Numbered from the stretch's first letter, positions 1 through 8,185 are shown. The stretch is 64,000 nucleotides of DNA from Roseburia hominis A2-183 (GCF_000225345.1 NC_015977.1:816001-880000), one strand, 5' to 3'. Numbers and translations are program-made. Notes: generated from the sequence alone by a model not told the origin.

Positions 1-402
1 GATGAAGGCCCGGCCGAGTTCCTCGGCGGGCAGATCCTGTTCCAGAAGTTCGCATTGGCGCTGCAACAGCAGGCGGATGCGGAATTCCTGGGATTTGTCG
101 TACCCTGCGGTCAGATCTCTTAACACCGCCTGCTCTAAGGTCTCCCTCAGATAGAGAATGTCGGAGATCATGTTGAGGTCGATCAGGGAGACGAATGTAC
201 CGATGTGCGGGCGGACCTCCAGAAGCCCCTCGCGCTCAAGCATTTTAAAAGCATCCCGCACCGGGGTGCGCGATACATGGAATGCGGCGGCCGTGTCGAT
301 CTCGCTGATGGCAGATCCCGGCGGAAGCTCCAGATGAAGAATCTGTTCTTTTAAATCTTTATAAACGGCAACGGATGTGCCGGTATGTCTGGTTCCGTTC
401 AT
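1..402 (-). CDS. GntR-family (FadR subfamily) transcriptional regulator, 3' end cut by window edge
   Basis: Read on the minus strand, an open frame begins with ATG at 402 (MNGTRHTGTSVAVYKDL) and runs off the window at base 1, giving 134 residues. A GAGGAG ribosome site lies 8 bases upstream. Residues 10-75 form the GntR winged helix, with the typical SRTPVRDAFKMLEREGLLE recognition helix; the rest is the start of a helical FCD effector domain (LRETLEQAVLRDL). It is divergent from uxuA, and GTATAC-core palindromes lie between them. By analogy with UxuR/ExuR it is probably the hexuronate-responsive repressor of that operon. The family call is secure; the ligand is inference. The C-terminal half is outside the window. 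Confidence 0.9.
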   Translation of the reverse strand, partial: MNGTRHTGTSVAVYKDLKEQILHLELPPGSAISEIDTAAAFHVSRTPVRDAFKMLEREGLLEVRPHIGTFVSLIDLNMISDILYLRETLEQAVLRDLTAGYDKSQEFRIRLLLQRQCELLEQDLPAEELGRAFI

Positions 403-465
403 AACATGCTCCTCTGTGGACAATTTGGTGTCCATTCTTACCATTCAAAATGTGAACATATTTCT

Positions 466-494
466 AATATAAATCCCAATGGAACAAATTACAA
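466..494 (-). promoter_or_regulatory. Probable promoter of the gntR regulator
   Basis: On the minus strand TTGTAA (489-494) and TATATT (466-471) are separated by exactly 17 bases, about 64 bases before the regulator start codon. No transcript data; the match is moderate. Confidence 0.5.
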
Positions 495-530
495 TCTATT
501 TTTCCGGAGCCCGGGACATGCACCTTACAT

Positions 531-540
531 ATGTATACAT
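531..540. promoter_or_regulatory. GTATAC-core palindrome, candidate GntR operator (outermost)
   Basis: ATGTATACAT is a perfect 10-base palindrome sharing the GTATAC core with three other sites upstream of uxuA. It lies about 37 bases upstream of the gntR promoter, so it could serve autoregulation. Confidence 0.5.
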
Positions 541-708
541 AGGATCGGGAAAAAACGGGAACGCTGTTTCTTGGGGCAGGATGAAAAACAGTGCAGGACA
601 GTAGACGGAATTCTGGCGGATTTCGATAAAAAGTCCTTCCGGAACTTAAGACGCGCGGAACACGGCGCAAGAAGATGAAACAAGGAAAATCTGCCGGGGA
701 ATACCCAC

Positions 709-718
709 TTGTATACAA
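709..718. promoter_or_regulatory. GTATAC-core palindrome, candidate GntR operator
   Basis: TTGTATACAA is a perfect palindrome 104 bases upstream of the uxuA -35 element. Its sequence is the same as the core of the site in the promoter spacer. It may support DNA looping or co-operative binding; that is inference. Confidence 0.6.
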
Positions 719-821
719 CAGGAGAAAAAGCAGAACCTGCGGAAAAACCGGTGTAAATTGTGAATAATAGACAAAACAGATACAAAAAATTATACAAAAC
801 AGAAAAAAAGAAAGATGGATG

Positions 822-850
822 TTGACGCTTGTATACAAGCATGATATAGT
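822..850 (+). promoter_or_regulatory. uxuA promoter with operator filling the spacer
   Basis: TTGACG (822-827) and TATAGT (845-850) are separated by 17 bases. The perfect palindrome GCTTGTATACAAGC (827-840) occupies the spacer, so a bound GntR dimer would physically block RNA polymerase. This is a classic repressor layout and the best regulatory site in this region. Confidence 0.8.
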
Positions 851-894
851 CAAGAAAAAGAAACAAAGAAACGTACATGGAGCAATATCATAGC

Positions 895-904
895 ATGTAT
901 ACAA
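895..904. promoter_or_regulatory. GTATAC-core site downstream of uxuA promoter
   Basis: ATGTATACAA, one mismatch from the palindromes above, lies about +40 relative to the predicted start of transcription. It could act as a second, roadblock-type operator. Confidence 0.5.
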
Positions 905-952
905 GTAAATATCACATGCGCGGAAACAAGCTTCCGCAGAATGGAGGAAACT

Positions 953-2002
953 ATGAAATTATCATTTCGCTGGTATGGACCAGATGACAAGGTGACACTG
1001 GAGAACATCCGTCAGATCCCGGGAATGCACTCGATCGTAACGGCTGTGTATGACGTTCCGGTCGGAGAGGTGTGGAGCGAGGAGAGCATCGCAGCACTGA
1101 AAAAGCAGGTGGAGGATGCCGGACTTCATTTTGAGGTTATCGAGAGTATTCCGGTACATGAGGACATCAAGCTTGGCAAGCCGAGCCGCGACCGCTACAT
1201 CGAGAACTACTGCGAGAACATCAGACGTGTGGCAAAAGCCGGAGTGAAGTGCATCTGCTACAATTTCATGCCGGTATTTGACTGGACGAGAACACAGCTT
1301 GACCACGTGCTGCCGGACGGTTCGACCTCCCTGGTATATTATCAGGAGCAGGTGGATGCTGTGAATCCGCTGCAGAGTGACAGCGATCTGACACTTCCGG
1401 GCTGGGATGCAAGCTACACCAGAGAAGAGTTAAAGCAGGTGGTTGCAGAGTACAACGCAATGTCTGAGGATGATCTTTGGAACAATCTGAAGTATTTCCT
1501 GGAGAGAGTGATTCCGGTTGCAGCGGAGTGCGACGTCAACATGGCAATCCACGAGGACGATCCGTGCTGGAGCATTTTCGGACTTCCGCGCATCATCACC
1601 TGCGAGAAAAACATTGATCGTTTCCTCGGTCTTGTGGATGATCCGCACAACGGCATCACACTGTGCACCGGCTCCCTCGGCTGCTCGAACAAGAACGATG
1701 TGGTGAAGATGGCGGCAAAATATGCGGCAATGGGAAGAATTCATTTTGCACATCTGCGCAACGTTGCAGTGCTTGAGAATGGTTTTGAGGAGCGTGCACA
1801 TCTCTCCAGCTGTGGCTCTCTGGATATGTATGCGATTGTGAAAGCGCTGCATGACAATGGATTTACCGGATATGTGAGACCGGATCACGGAAGAATGATC
1901 TGGGGAGAGACCGGAAGACCGGGCTACGGACTCTATGACCGTGCGCTTGGAGCAACCTATATCAACGGATTATTTGAGGCTGTGGAGAAGGCTTCAAAGT
2001 AA
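953..2002 (+). CDS. uxuA: D-mannonate dehydratase
   Basis: Converts D-mannonate to 2-keto-3-deoxy-D-gluconate in the cytosolic hexuronate (glucuronate) pathway. The 349-residue product begins [16 protein letters not shown], the usual UxuA N-terminus, and keeps the family blocks [15 protein letters not shown] (metal-site histidine), CTGSLGC and RPDHGR near the C-terminus. The start at 953 is chosen because GGAGG at 943-947 sits 5 bases upstream; an ATG at 941 overlaps that ribosome site and is unlikely. First gene of uxuA-uxuB-HAD-GH3, preceded by a GntR-controlled promoter. The downstream KDPG aldolase at 7-8 kb belongs to the same route. No uxaC or KDG kinase is visible in the window. Confidence 0.96.
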   Translation: MKLSFRWYGPDDKVTLENIRQIPGMHSIVTAVYDVPVGEVWSEESIAALKKQVEDAGLHFEVIESIPVHEDIKLGKPSRDRYIENYCENIRRVAKAGVKCICYNFMPVFDWTRTQLDHVLPDGSTSLVYYQEQVDAVNPLQSDSDLTLPGWDASYTREELKQVVAEYNAMSEDDLWNNLKYFLERVIPVAAECDVNMAIHEDDPCWSIFGLPRIITCEKNIDRFLGLVDDPHNGITLCTGSLGCSNKNDVVKMAAKYAAMGRIHFAHLRNVAVLENGFEERAHLSSCGSLDMYAIVKALHDNGFTGYVRPDHGRMIWGETGRPGYGLYDRALGATYINGLFEAVEKASK

Positions 2003-2058
2003 AAATAAGAATCAGAAAAATAAATACCATAAAAATAAAAATCAGGAGGAAGACGAAC

Positions 2059-2904
2059 ATGAAGTTACCATTTCAGATTGATCTGACAGGCAAGGTGGTT
2101 GTTGTGACAGGTGCGGGCGGAGTCATCTGCTCCGTGCTTGCGGAGGCAATGGCAATGACCGGCGCAAAGGTAGCGCTGCTCGACTTAAATGAGGATGCGG
2201 CAAAAAAGCATGCGGATGACATTACGGCAAAGGGCTATATTGCAAAGGGATACAAGTGCAACGTGCTTGAGAAAGCGAGCGTACAGGCGGCGAGAGACCA
2301 GATCGCTGCGGACTTCGGAACCTGCGATATCTTAATCAACGGTGCCGGCGGCAACAACCCGAAAGCGACGACCGACGACGAGTATTTTGTGCCGGAGGAT
2401 CTCGGACAGATGAAGACATTCTTTGACCTGGATGCGGACGGTGTCTCTTTTGTATTCAGCCTGAACTTCATGGGTACCCTGATTCCGACACAGGTATTTG
2501 CGCTTGATATGGTCAACAAAAAAGGTGCGAGCATCATCAACATTTCCTCGATGAACGCTTACACACCGTTGACGAAGATTCCGGCATACTCCGGTGCAAA
2601 AGCGGCAATTTCCAACTTTACCGAATGGCTTGCAGTGCATTTTTCCAAGGTGGGTATCCGCTGCAACGCGATCGCACCGGGATTTTTCTCCACACAGCAG
2701 AATGCAAAGCTTCTGTTCAATGAGGATGGGACACCGACAGCCAGAACCGGCAAGATTTTAAACAATACGCCGATGGATCGTTTTGGTGAGGTGGAGGAAC
2801 TGATCGGTTCCGTCCTGTTCCTGGCATGTGAGGAGGCAAGCGGATTTGTCAATGGCGCATGTATTCCGATCGACGGAGCATTTGCGGCATACTCCGGCGT
2901 ATAA
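2059..2904 (+). CDS. uxuB: SDR-family D-mannonate oxidoreductase (fructuronate reductase)
   Basis: Predicted to interconvert D-fructuronate and D-mannonate with NAD(H), the step before UxuA. The 281 residues form a classical short-chain dehydrogenase: nucleotide-binding TGAGGVI at residues 17-23, NGAGGNNP after strand 4, and a catalytic Tyr/Lys pair in YSGAK with the serine in NISSMNAY. Firmicutes commonly use this SDR type (Bacillus YjmF-like) instead of the long-chain UxuB of E. coli. A ribosome site AGGAGG precedes ATG 2059; the gap to uxuA is 56 bases. Assignment rests on the operon context; the SDR family itself is certain. Confidence 0.88.
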   Translation: MKLPFQIDLTGKVVVVTGAGGVICSVLAEAMAMTGAKVALLDLNEDAAKKHADDITAKGYIAKGYKCNVLEKASVQAARDQIAADFGTCDILINGAGGNNPKATTDDEYFVPEDLGQMKTFFDLDADGVSFVFSLNFMGTLIPTQVFALDMVNKKGASIINISSMNAYTPLTKIPAYSGAKAAISNFTEWLAVHFSKVGIRCNAIAPGFFSTQQNAKLLFNEDGTPTARTGKILNNTPMDRFGEVEELIGSVLFLACEEASGFVNGACIPIDGAFAAYSGV

Positions 2905-2951
2905 AAGCTTGCAAAGGAGCCGGAAGAGGCGGCAATACATGAGGTGGAACA

Positions 2952-3806
2952 ATGGGGTATTTTGATTTTCAGAAAAAAAGTGATTGTATCGTGTGCATTG
3001 ACAGCGACGGCTGTGCGATGGACACGATGGAGGTAAAGCACAGAACCTGCTTCGGACCGCAGTGGATCAAAACATTCGGACTGACGGAGCATGAAGCGGA
3101 GTGCATGGAGCTTTGGCTTTCTATCAACCTCTACTCCATCACGCGCGGTATCAACCGGTTTAAGGGACTGGCGCTGGCGCTCGCGGAGGTGGAGAAGAGA
3201 GGTCTCGGTAACATCGAGGGACTTGCGGAGTATGAGGCATGGACAAAAGAGGCGAAGGAGCTCTCCAACCCGGCGCTGCTTGCGGTGACGCAGAAGAGTG
3301 ATAACCCGTGTTTTGAAAAAGCGCTGCTCTGGAGCATCCGCACCAACCGCGCGATCCATGCGCTTCCGGCAGAGGACCGGCCGTTTCCGAATGTGAAGTC
3401 TGCGATGGATGCGATGGCAAAACAGGCGGATCTGGCGGCGGTGTCGTCCGCGAACCGGGAGGCGGTCGAGGCGGAATGGGGCAGACATCATCTTGCCGAA
3501 GACTGCAGTACGCTTCTGACGCAGGAGGCGGGAACCAAGGCTTTCTGCATCGGTGAATTGAGAAAAATGGGGTATGAGCCCGGGCGGATTCTGATGGTCG
3601 GCGATGCACCGGGAGACCGGGACGCGGCAGAGAAAAACGGCGTCCGGTTCTATCCGATTCTGGTCGGACATGAGGGGGAGAGCTGGAAACGTCTTTTAGA
3701 GGAAGCGTTTCCAAAACTTCTTGCGGGAAGCTTTGATGCGGAATATCAAAAGGAACTGAATCAGGCATTCGAGCAGAATCTCGGTGTTCATGCCGATTCG
3801 GAGTGA
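2952..3806 (+). CDS. HAD-superfamily hydrolase in the uronate operon
   Basis: A 284-residue cytosolic phosphatase-like protein. HAD motif I is DSDGCAMDT (nucleophile D17 and D19), motif II lies in AAVSSAN, the motif III lysine is probably in GTKAFCI, and motif IV is MVGDAPGDRDAA. A helical cap of about 130 residues lies between motifs I and II. It sits between uxuB and the GH3 gene, 47 and 21 bases away, so it is very likely co-transcribed. The substrate cannot be read from sequence; a sugar phosphate (for example KDPG-related or a side-product) is a guess from context. Motif I has Ser where many members have Phe/Leu, which is unusual but compatible with activity. Confidence 0.8.
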   Translation: MGYFDFQKKSDCIVCIDSDGCAMDTMEVKHRTCFGPQWIKTFGLTEHEAECMELWLSINLYSITRGINRFKGLALALAEVEKRGLGNIEGLAEYEAWTKEAKELSNPALLAVTQKSDNPCFEKALLWSIRTNRAIHALPAEDRPFPNVKSAMDAMAKQADLAAVSSANREAVEAEWGRHHLAEDCSTLLTQEAGTKAFCIGELRKMGYEPGRILMVGDAPGDRDAAEKNGVRFYPILVGHEGESWKRLLEEAFPKLLAGSFDAEYQKELNQAFEQNLGVHADSE

Positions 3807-3827
3807 GAAAGAGAGGGATATTTTAAT

Positions 3828-5615
3828 ATGGTAGATATGAAGGCAAAACCGTTTTACCTGTCCGATGAGGACTGTAAATGGGTGGAAGAGACCATCGCGG
3901 GTATGACGACCGAGGAGAAGATCGGTCAGCTTTTTTTCAATATGGGATCCTCCAGAGACGAAGAGTATCTGAAGATGACAGTGGACAAGTACCACATCGG
4001 CGGTATCCGCTACAACCCGGCAACCGGTGCCGAGGTGCGTGAGCAGAACCGGATTCTTCAGGAGAACAGCAAGATTCCGCTTATCATTGCGTGCAACACG
4101 GAGAATGGCGGCAACGGCGCCTGCACTGACGGAACCATGATCGGCCAGCAGACCAAGATCGGTGCGACAAGAGACGCCAGATACGCGTACGAGCTCGGCC
4201 GTATGTCCAACAAAGAGGCGGCGGCGATCGGGTGTAATCTCTCCTTTGCCCCGGTCAGCGACATCCTCTACAACTGGGAGAACCCGGTCATCGGACTGCG
4301 CACCTATGGAAACGATGTGGACCGCGTGTGCGAGATGACGAAGGCATATATGGACGGCGCACACACCAATGAGGGATTCTGCTGTGCTGCGAAGCATTTT
4401 CCGGGCGACGGACTGGACTTCCGCGACCAGCACGTGGCAGACAGCGTCAATGACATGAGCTGTGAGGAGTGGGATGCAAGCTATGGAAAAGTATACCAGA
4501 ACCTCATTGACAACGGTCTGGAAGCCATCATGGCAGGACACATTATGCAGCCTGCGTACACCAGACATTTTAACCCGGGAATCAGGGATGAGGACATCAT
4601 GCCGGCAACCCTTTCGCCGGAGCTGATCGAGGGACTTCTGCGCGGAAAGCTTGGTTTTAATGGTATGGTGCTGACCGATGCTTCCCACATGGTCGGACTG
4701 ACCTGCTGTATGAAGCGCAGCGAGATGCTTCCGCACACGATTGCAGCCGGTGTCGATATGTTCCTTTTTTTCAATGAGATGGATGAGGATTTTGCAAGCA
4801 TGATGGCGGGCTATGAGAACGGCATCATCACCGAGGAGCGTTTAAATGACGCCCTGCACCGCATTCTTGCTCTGAAAGCACACATGGGACTGCACAAAAA
4901 AGCGAAAAATGAGATCGTTCCTCCGGTGGAGGTGATGGAGCAGGTCGTTGGCTGCGAAGAGCACAAGGCGATGGCAAGAGAAATCTCCGAGAAAGGAATC
5001 ACTCTCGTAAAATACAAGGACGAGGATGTGCTTCCGATGATCCCGAGCCGTTACAAGCGCATCATGATCGTCTCCGTCAGCGGATTATCCGCGGGCGTGA
5101 TGGGAACCATGATGGCAAAATATATGGGCGGCGGCAAGAAGAGCCCGGCAGAGCGTCTGCGTGACAAGCTGATCGAGAAGGGCTTTGAAGCATTTATCTA
5201 CGAGAGCCCGCTCGACGCACTTGCAAAGCGTGCAGCAGCAGGAGAAAAGGTGGACATCAATATGTACTTTGCCGGAAAGACGCCGATCAAGGATTTCGTC
5301 GAAAATCAGGATCTGATCATCACACTGGTGGACATTGCAGGCGGTTTCCAGCCGGTGGCAAGACCGGGCTTCGGCATGAGCAAGGGCGGCGGAGAGATCC
5401 CGTGGTATGTTCATGAACTTCCGGTTATCGTGATCGGATGCGGACAGCCGTTCGTACTGGCAGACATTCCGCAGGCGAGAACGTATATCAACACTTACGA
5501 CAGCGCGGATCAGACGTTTGATGCGCTCATCGAGAAGCTGATGAGCGGCAGCGACGCATTTATCGGGGAGGACCCGGTGGATGCCTACTGCGGACTGTGG
5601 GATACGCACCGGTAG
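3828..5615 (+). CDS. Glycoside hydrolase family 3 protein (NagZ / beta-glycosidase type)
   Basis: 595 residues without signal peptide, so probably cytosolic. The N-terminal TIM barrel (about 20-345) carries AAKHFPGDG followed by RDQH, where NagZ-type GH3 enzymes have the acid/base histidine, and MVLTDASHMVG, which supplies the aspartate nucleophile. The C-terminal part (about 380-595) matches the GH3 alpha/beta sandwich. The length exceeds single-domain NagZ. As last gene of the uronate operon it may release uronic acid or sugars from imported oligosaccharides; the substrate is unknown. The start at 3828 has GAGAGGGA upstream; ATG 3837 is an alternative. Confidence 0.85.
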   Translation: MVDMKAKPFYLSDEDCKWVEETIAGMTTEEKIGQLFFNMGSSRDEEYLKMTVDKYHIGGIRYNPATGAEVREQNRILQENSKIPLIIACNTENGGNGACTDGTMIGQQTKIGATRDARYAYELGRMSNKEAAAIGCNLSFAPVSDILYNWENPVIGLRTYGNDVDRVCEMTKAYMDGAHTNEGFCCAAKHFPGDGLDFRDQHVADSVNDMSCEEWDASYGKVYQNLIDNGLEAIMAGHIMQPAYTRHFNPGIRDEDIMPATLSPELIEGLLRGKLGFNGMVLTDASHMVGLTCCMKRSEMLPHTIAAGVDMFLFFNEMDEDFASMMAGYENGIITEERLNDALHRILALKAHMGLHKKAKNEIVPPVEVMEQVVGCEEHKAMAREISEKGITLVKYKDEDVLPMIPSRYKRIMIVSVSGLSAGVMGTMMAKYMGGGKKSPAERLRDKLIEKGFEAFIYESPLDALAKRAAAGEKVDINMYFAGKTPIKDFVENQDLIITLVDIAGGFQPVARPGFGMSKGGGEIPWYVHELPVIVIGCGQPFVLADIPQARTYINTYDSADQTFDALIEKLMSGSDAFIGEDPVDAYCGLWDTHR

Positions 5616-5642
5616 GGGCTTACGCAAAAGGATCAGGATATA

Positions 5643-5677
5643 CAGGCACTTGGGTCGTAATGACCCGGGTGCCTTTT
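5643..5677 (+). terminator. Rho-independent terminator of the uronate operon
   Basis: AGGCACTTGGGTC, a GTAA loop, then GACCCGGGTGCCT pair along their whole length (two G-U pairs) and are followed by TTTTTT. It ends the operon 28 bases after the GH3 stop codon. Confidence 0.9.
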
Positions 5678-5777
5678 TTAGAGGTAATCTGATTGAGCAT
5701 ATGGATATGAAGTGCTATACTAACAGTGATAAGAAGAGAAAGCTGTTTTTCATATTGTCATAAAGGAGAGCTTGCTT

Positions 5778-6017
5778 ATGATGGCGGATGAAAAAATCAA
5801 AAATTACAGTGAACTCGAGTTTGTCGTATTTTGTATTGAAAATGTAGCGGCAAAACTGGGGATGGATGCAGAGCGTGTGTATCAGGCGTTTACCGAAAAA
5901 AGTGATATTCTGAGCGGTTATATTGTGCCGGAATATGAAGTGCTGCATACACAGAGCCGGGAATATATCGTAGATGATCTTATTAATGTGATGAAAGAAA
6001 GGGGCGTGGAAGTATGA
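5778..6017 (+). CDS. DUF3791 domain protein (first copy)
   Basis: A 79-residue acidic protein (MMADEKIKNYSELEFVVFC...) recognised as DUF3791, a small helical family typical of gut Firmicutes and usually found beside DUF3990. AAGGAG ends 9 bases before ATG 5778; a TTG at 5772 is a weaker start. The stop overlaps the next start (ATGA at 6014), which suggests translational coupling. Function is not known; the gene-pair context suggests an antitoxin- or chaperone-like partner for the DUF3990 protein. That role is inference. Confidence 0.8.
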   Translation: MMADEKIKNYSELEFVVFCIENVAAKLGMDAERVYQAFTEKSDILSGYIVPEYEVLHTQSREYIVDDLINVMKERGVEV

Positions 6018-6244
6018 TTCTCTACCATGGTTCTTTTGGAAAAGACGCGACAGATTATGATCTCGTTGTTGGTGGTGTTGCCAATGATAAGGTATTTAAT
6101 ACGGTGGAATTGTTTTTTGATGGATTGATTGATAAGGCGGAGGCTATCAAACGTCTGCGTTATGAAAAACCGAATGTGCAAATTTGTTTCCGCACAGAGA
6201 GAGCATTGTCTCTCCTGCATTTTGAAGGGAGTGAAATTGTATGA
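6014..6244 (+). CDS. Internally deleted DUF3990 protein
   Basis: 76 residues that begin MILYHGS, the start of DUF3990 (an ADP-ribosyltransferase-like family), then jump straight to YDLVVGGVANDKVFNTVE, which normally lies about 90 residues further on. The C-terminal part (FDGLIDKAEAIKRLRY, NVQICF) is complete. Full-length members, as I remember them, have about 150-165 residues. So the central segment, including the FGKGFYLT-type core, has been lost in frame, while the reading frame and both ATGA overlaps with the flanking DUF3791 genes are kept. Probably catalytically dead. It may be a decayed toxin or a mini-protein still made for its C-terminal fold. Confidence 0.75.
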   Translation: MILYHGSFGKDATDYDLVVGGVANDKVFNTVELFFDGLIDKAEAIKRLRYEKPNVQICFRTERALSLLHFEGSEIV

Positions 6245-6474
6245 CAGCAAATCCGATTTTACTACAAAAAAAATATAGCCGTGTCATTGCGTGTTTTGCA
6301 AAACGGCAGGGAATTTCACTGGATGCGGCATTGGAATTCTTTTATCATTCCGAGGTATATCAACTGATTCGTGATGGCGTATCGGATATGCACTGTATGA
6401 GCGATGTGTATCTGGCAGAAGAACTGGAGCAGGAATACGCCGGTAAAATGCTGGATGCCAAGGGTGGAAAATGA
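6241..6474 (+). CDS. DUF3791 domain protein (second copy)
   Basis: 77 residues (MTANPILLQKKYSRVIACFAKRQGISLDAALEFFYHS...) belonging to DUF3791, only distantly similar to the first copy. It overlaps the DUF3990 stop by four bases (ATGA). The three overlapping genes form one cassette of about 700 bases between two strong terminators. The presence of two divergent DUF3791 partners around one DUF3990 suggests both bind it or each other; this is inference. Confidence 0.8.
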   Translation: MTANPILLQKKYSRVIACFAKRQGISLDAALEFFYHSEVYQLIRDGVSDMHCMSDVYLAEELEQEYAGKMLDAKGGK

Positions 6475-6530
6475 TTTGCCATTACCGTTTTCATGCGCTT
6501 TTCTCTTGCAAGTGCCAGCATAAGCAAAAA

Positions 6531-6562
6531 ACGAGGCAAACCTTTGCGGTTTGCCTCGGTTT
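6531..6562. terminator. Bidirectional terminator between the DUF3791 cassette and hit
   Basis: CGAGGCAAACC (6532-6542) pairs perfectly with GGTTTGCCTCG (6548-6558) around a TTTGC loop. It has A-tract on the left and T-tract on the right, so it can serve both converging operons. Confidence 0.9.
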
Positions 6563-6588
6563 CATAAAATCCAACGGAAATACATATC

Positions 6589-7008
6589 CTACAGATACTT
6601 CTTGATCTCCTCGATCAGTGCGGTATACTCTGCATCCGAGAGGAACTTCTGCTGTGGATTCATAGCGAAGACGCCGCCCCACTCATACTCGTCTGTATAC
6701 TTCGGAACGAGGTGGAAGTGCAGGTGATGACCGGTATCGCCATAAGCGCCGTAGTTCACTTTCTGCGGATGGAATGCCTGATGCAGTGCCTCGGCAACAT
6801 GGTTGATGTCCTCGATGTAAGCGGCACGTTCCTCGGCGGTCAGCTCCGTGATCTCACTCACGTGCTTCTTGTGTGCAACGATGACACGTCCCTTGTGGCT
6901 CTGCTCCTTAAAAAGATATACCTTGGAGGAAGGAAGTTCACAGATCTTGATGCCGAATGCGGCTACCAGATCACCTTCCATGCAATATGCGCAATTCTGA
7001 TCTGTCAT
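6589..7008 (-). CDS. HIT-family protein (histidine triad nucleotide hydrolase)
   Basis: 139 residues. The histidine triad is HLHFHLVP near residues 95-102, and the N-terminal CAYC pair suggests a metal-binding variant. HIT proteins hydrolyse nucleoside phosphoramidates or dinucleoside polyphosphates in the cytosol. The start at ATG 7008 is preceded by AAGGAG; the longer frame from 7059 lacks one and overlaps the aldolase. It lies 10 bases after the aldolase gene and is co-transcribed with it. Confidence 0.92.
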   Translation of the reverse strand: MTDQNCAYCMEGDLVAAFGIKICELPSSKVYLFKEQSHKGRVIVAHKKHVSEITELTAEERAAYIEDINHVAEALHQAFHPQKVNYGAYGDTGHHLHFHLVPKYTDEYEWGGVFAMNPQQKFLSDAEYTALIEEIKKYL

Positions 7009-7018
7009 GATGTTCTCC

Positions 7019-7981
7019 TTATTTCTGGTTGAAGTGTACAGCGAATCCGGCGATCTCATCCTTTAAGTAAGCAACGGTAAGCTCACCCTTGTCATTGTAT
7101 TTGAAGGAAGACTCATCGAAAGCAAAGCCTCTCTTCTCCAGATGATAGATGGCACGATCCAGATAATTTGTCTGGATGCAGATGTGACCGTGTGTTCCGC
7201 GGCCCGGATTCTTCATCATCTCGATTAAGGAACCAACGAACATGGAACTGTTGCCAACCTTGACATCCTGTCCAAGTAAAGTTGCGAACTTTGCGGACTC
7301 GGTGGAAGCAACTTCCTCAGATGCATTGTTGACGCCGACATGCAGGAGCTTGAAGCCAAGCATGGTAGCAACTGCCTCTTTGGTGAGAGCGGTGATGCCT
7401 GCCCAGTCCTTTGCTGCGATCATGTCTTTGTTTACCATCCAGGAACCGCCGCATGCGATGATCTTCTTGAAATCAAGATAGTTCGTCAGGTTCTTAGCGT
7501 TGATACCGCCGGTCGGCATGAATTTCATCTTGGTGTACGGAGCAGCCATGGATTTAATCATGTTCAGTCCGCCAGCAGCCTCTGCCGGGAAGAATTTTAC
7601 AACCTCAAGACCAAGCTCGATTGCAACTTCCACGTCGCTCGGGTTTGAGCAGCCAGGAGTTACCGGAATACCCTTGTCCACGCAGTATTTTACAACCTTC
7701 GGGTTTAAGCCCGGGCTGACGATGAACTTCGCACCTGCGTTTACCGCACGGTCAACCTGCTCGGTGGTAAGAACGGTACCTGCGCCGACTAACATCTCCG
7801 GGAACTGCTCGGACATGATGCGGATGGACTCCTCAGCAGCAGCGGTACGGAAGGTAACCTCAGCACACGGAAGACCGCCGTCACATAAAGCCTTTGCCAG
7901 AGGTGCGGCATCCTCTACATGGTCCAGTGCGATGACCGGGATAATACCAATCTTGGAAAACTCTTCTAATACTTTGTTCAT
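7019..7981 (-). CDS. eda: KDPG/KHG aldolase with an extra C-terminal VOC-like domain
   Basis: 320 residues. Residues 1-205 are the class I aldolase that splits 2-keto-3-deoxy-6-phosphogluconate to pyruvate and glyceraldehyde-3-phosphate: AEVTFRT holds the catalytic glutamate, VVKFFPAE the Schiff-base lysine, and MPTGGI the phosphate loop. Standard Eda ends at about 205-215 residues. Here a further 110 residues (starting near LLHVGVNNASEE and ending FAVHFNQ) resemble a glyoxalase/VOC-type fold. Start ATG 7981 has AAGGAG upstream. The gene is controlled from a promoter with a GTTCC-N7-GGAAC site shared with the divergent iclR gene. It completes the glucuronate route whose early genes lie at 1-3 kb. 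Confidence 0.93.
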   Translation of the reverse strand: MNKVLEEFSKIGIIPVIALDHVEDAAPLAKALCDGGLPCAEVTFRTAAAEESIRIMSEQFPEMLVGAGTVLTTEQVDRAVNAGAKFIVSPGLNPKVVKYCVDKGIPVTPGCSNPSDVEVAIELGLEVVKFFPAEAAGGLNMIKSMAAPYTKMKFMPTGGINAKNLTNYLDFKKIIACGGSWMVNKDMIAAKDWAGITALTKEAVATMLGFKLLHVGVNNASEEVASTESAKFATLLGQDVKVGNSSMFVGSLIEMMKNPGRGTHGHICIQTNYLDRAIYHLEKRGFAFDESSFKYNDKGELTVAYLKDEIAGFAVHFNQK

Positions 7982-8009
7982 GATTCTTCTCCTTTTACTT
8001 ATCATTCAT

Positions 8010-8026
8010 GTTCCACAATGCGGAAC
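8010..8026. promoter_or_regulatory. Candidate IclR operator in the eda leader
   Basis: GTTCCACAATGCGGAAC has the same GTTCC-N7-GGAAC frame as the site at 8186. It lies about 20-36 bases downstream of the predicted eda transcription start. Confidence 0.65.
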
Positions 8027-8052
8027 TATGTTTCATGTAATGGTACAAAATT

Positions 8053-8080
8053 ATTATAACATGTGGAAAAACCTTGTCAA
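8053..8080 (-). promoter_or_regulatory. eda-hit promoter
   Basis: Minus-strand TTGACA (8075-8080) and TATAAT (8053-8058) with a 16-base spacer: a near-consensus housekeeping promoter. Confidence 0.85.
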
Positions 8081-8147
8081 CCGATTCAAGAAACAAAATC
8101 ATGTATTTTCCATAAAACAAAACACCGGGACAGCGGAGATTCCGGAG

Positions 8148-8177
8148 TTGACTTTCGGGCGGCGGTCATGATATGAT
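8148..8177 (+). promoter_or_regulatory. iclR promoter
   Basis: TTGACT (8148-8153) and TATGAT (8172-8177), 18-base spacer, directly upstream of the GTTCC palindrome. Confidence 0.65.
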
Positions 8178-8185
8178 AACAAGGT

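Noticed and set aside
385..678. 97-residue open frame in the gntR-uxuA gap
   Set aside because: It overlaps the gntR start, promoter and operators, starts without a ribosome site and has no family resemblance.
2559..3671. 370-residue antisense open frame over uxuB/HAD
   Set aside because: Arg/His/Leu-rich composition typical of the shadow of GC-rich coding sequence; the sense genes are well supported.
3160..4736. Other long antisense frames over HAD and GH3 genes
   Set aside because: Shadows in other frames; no start signals and no motifs.
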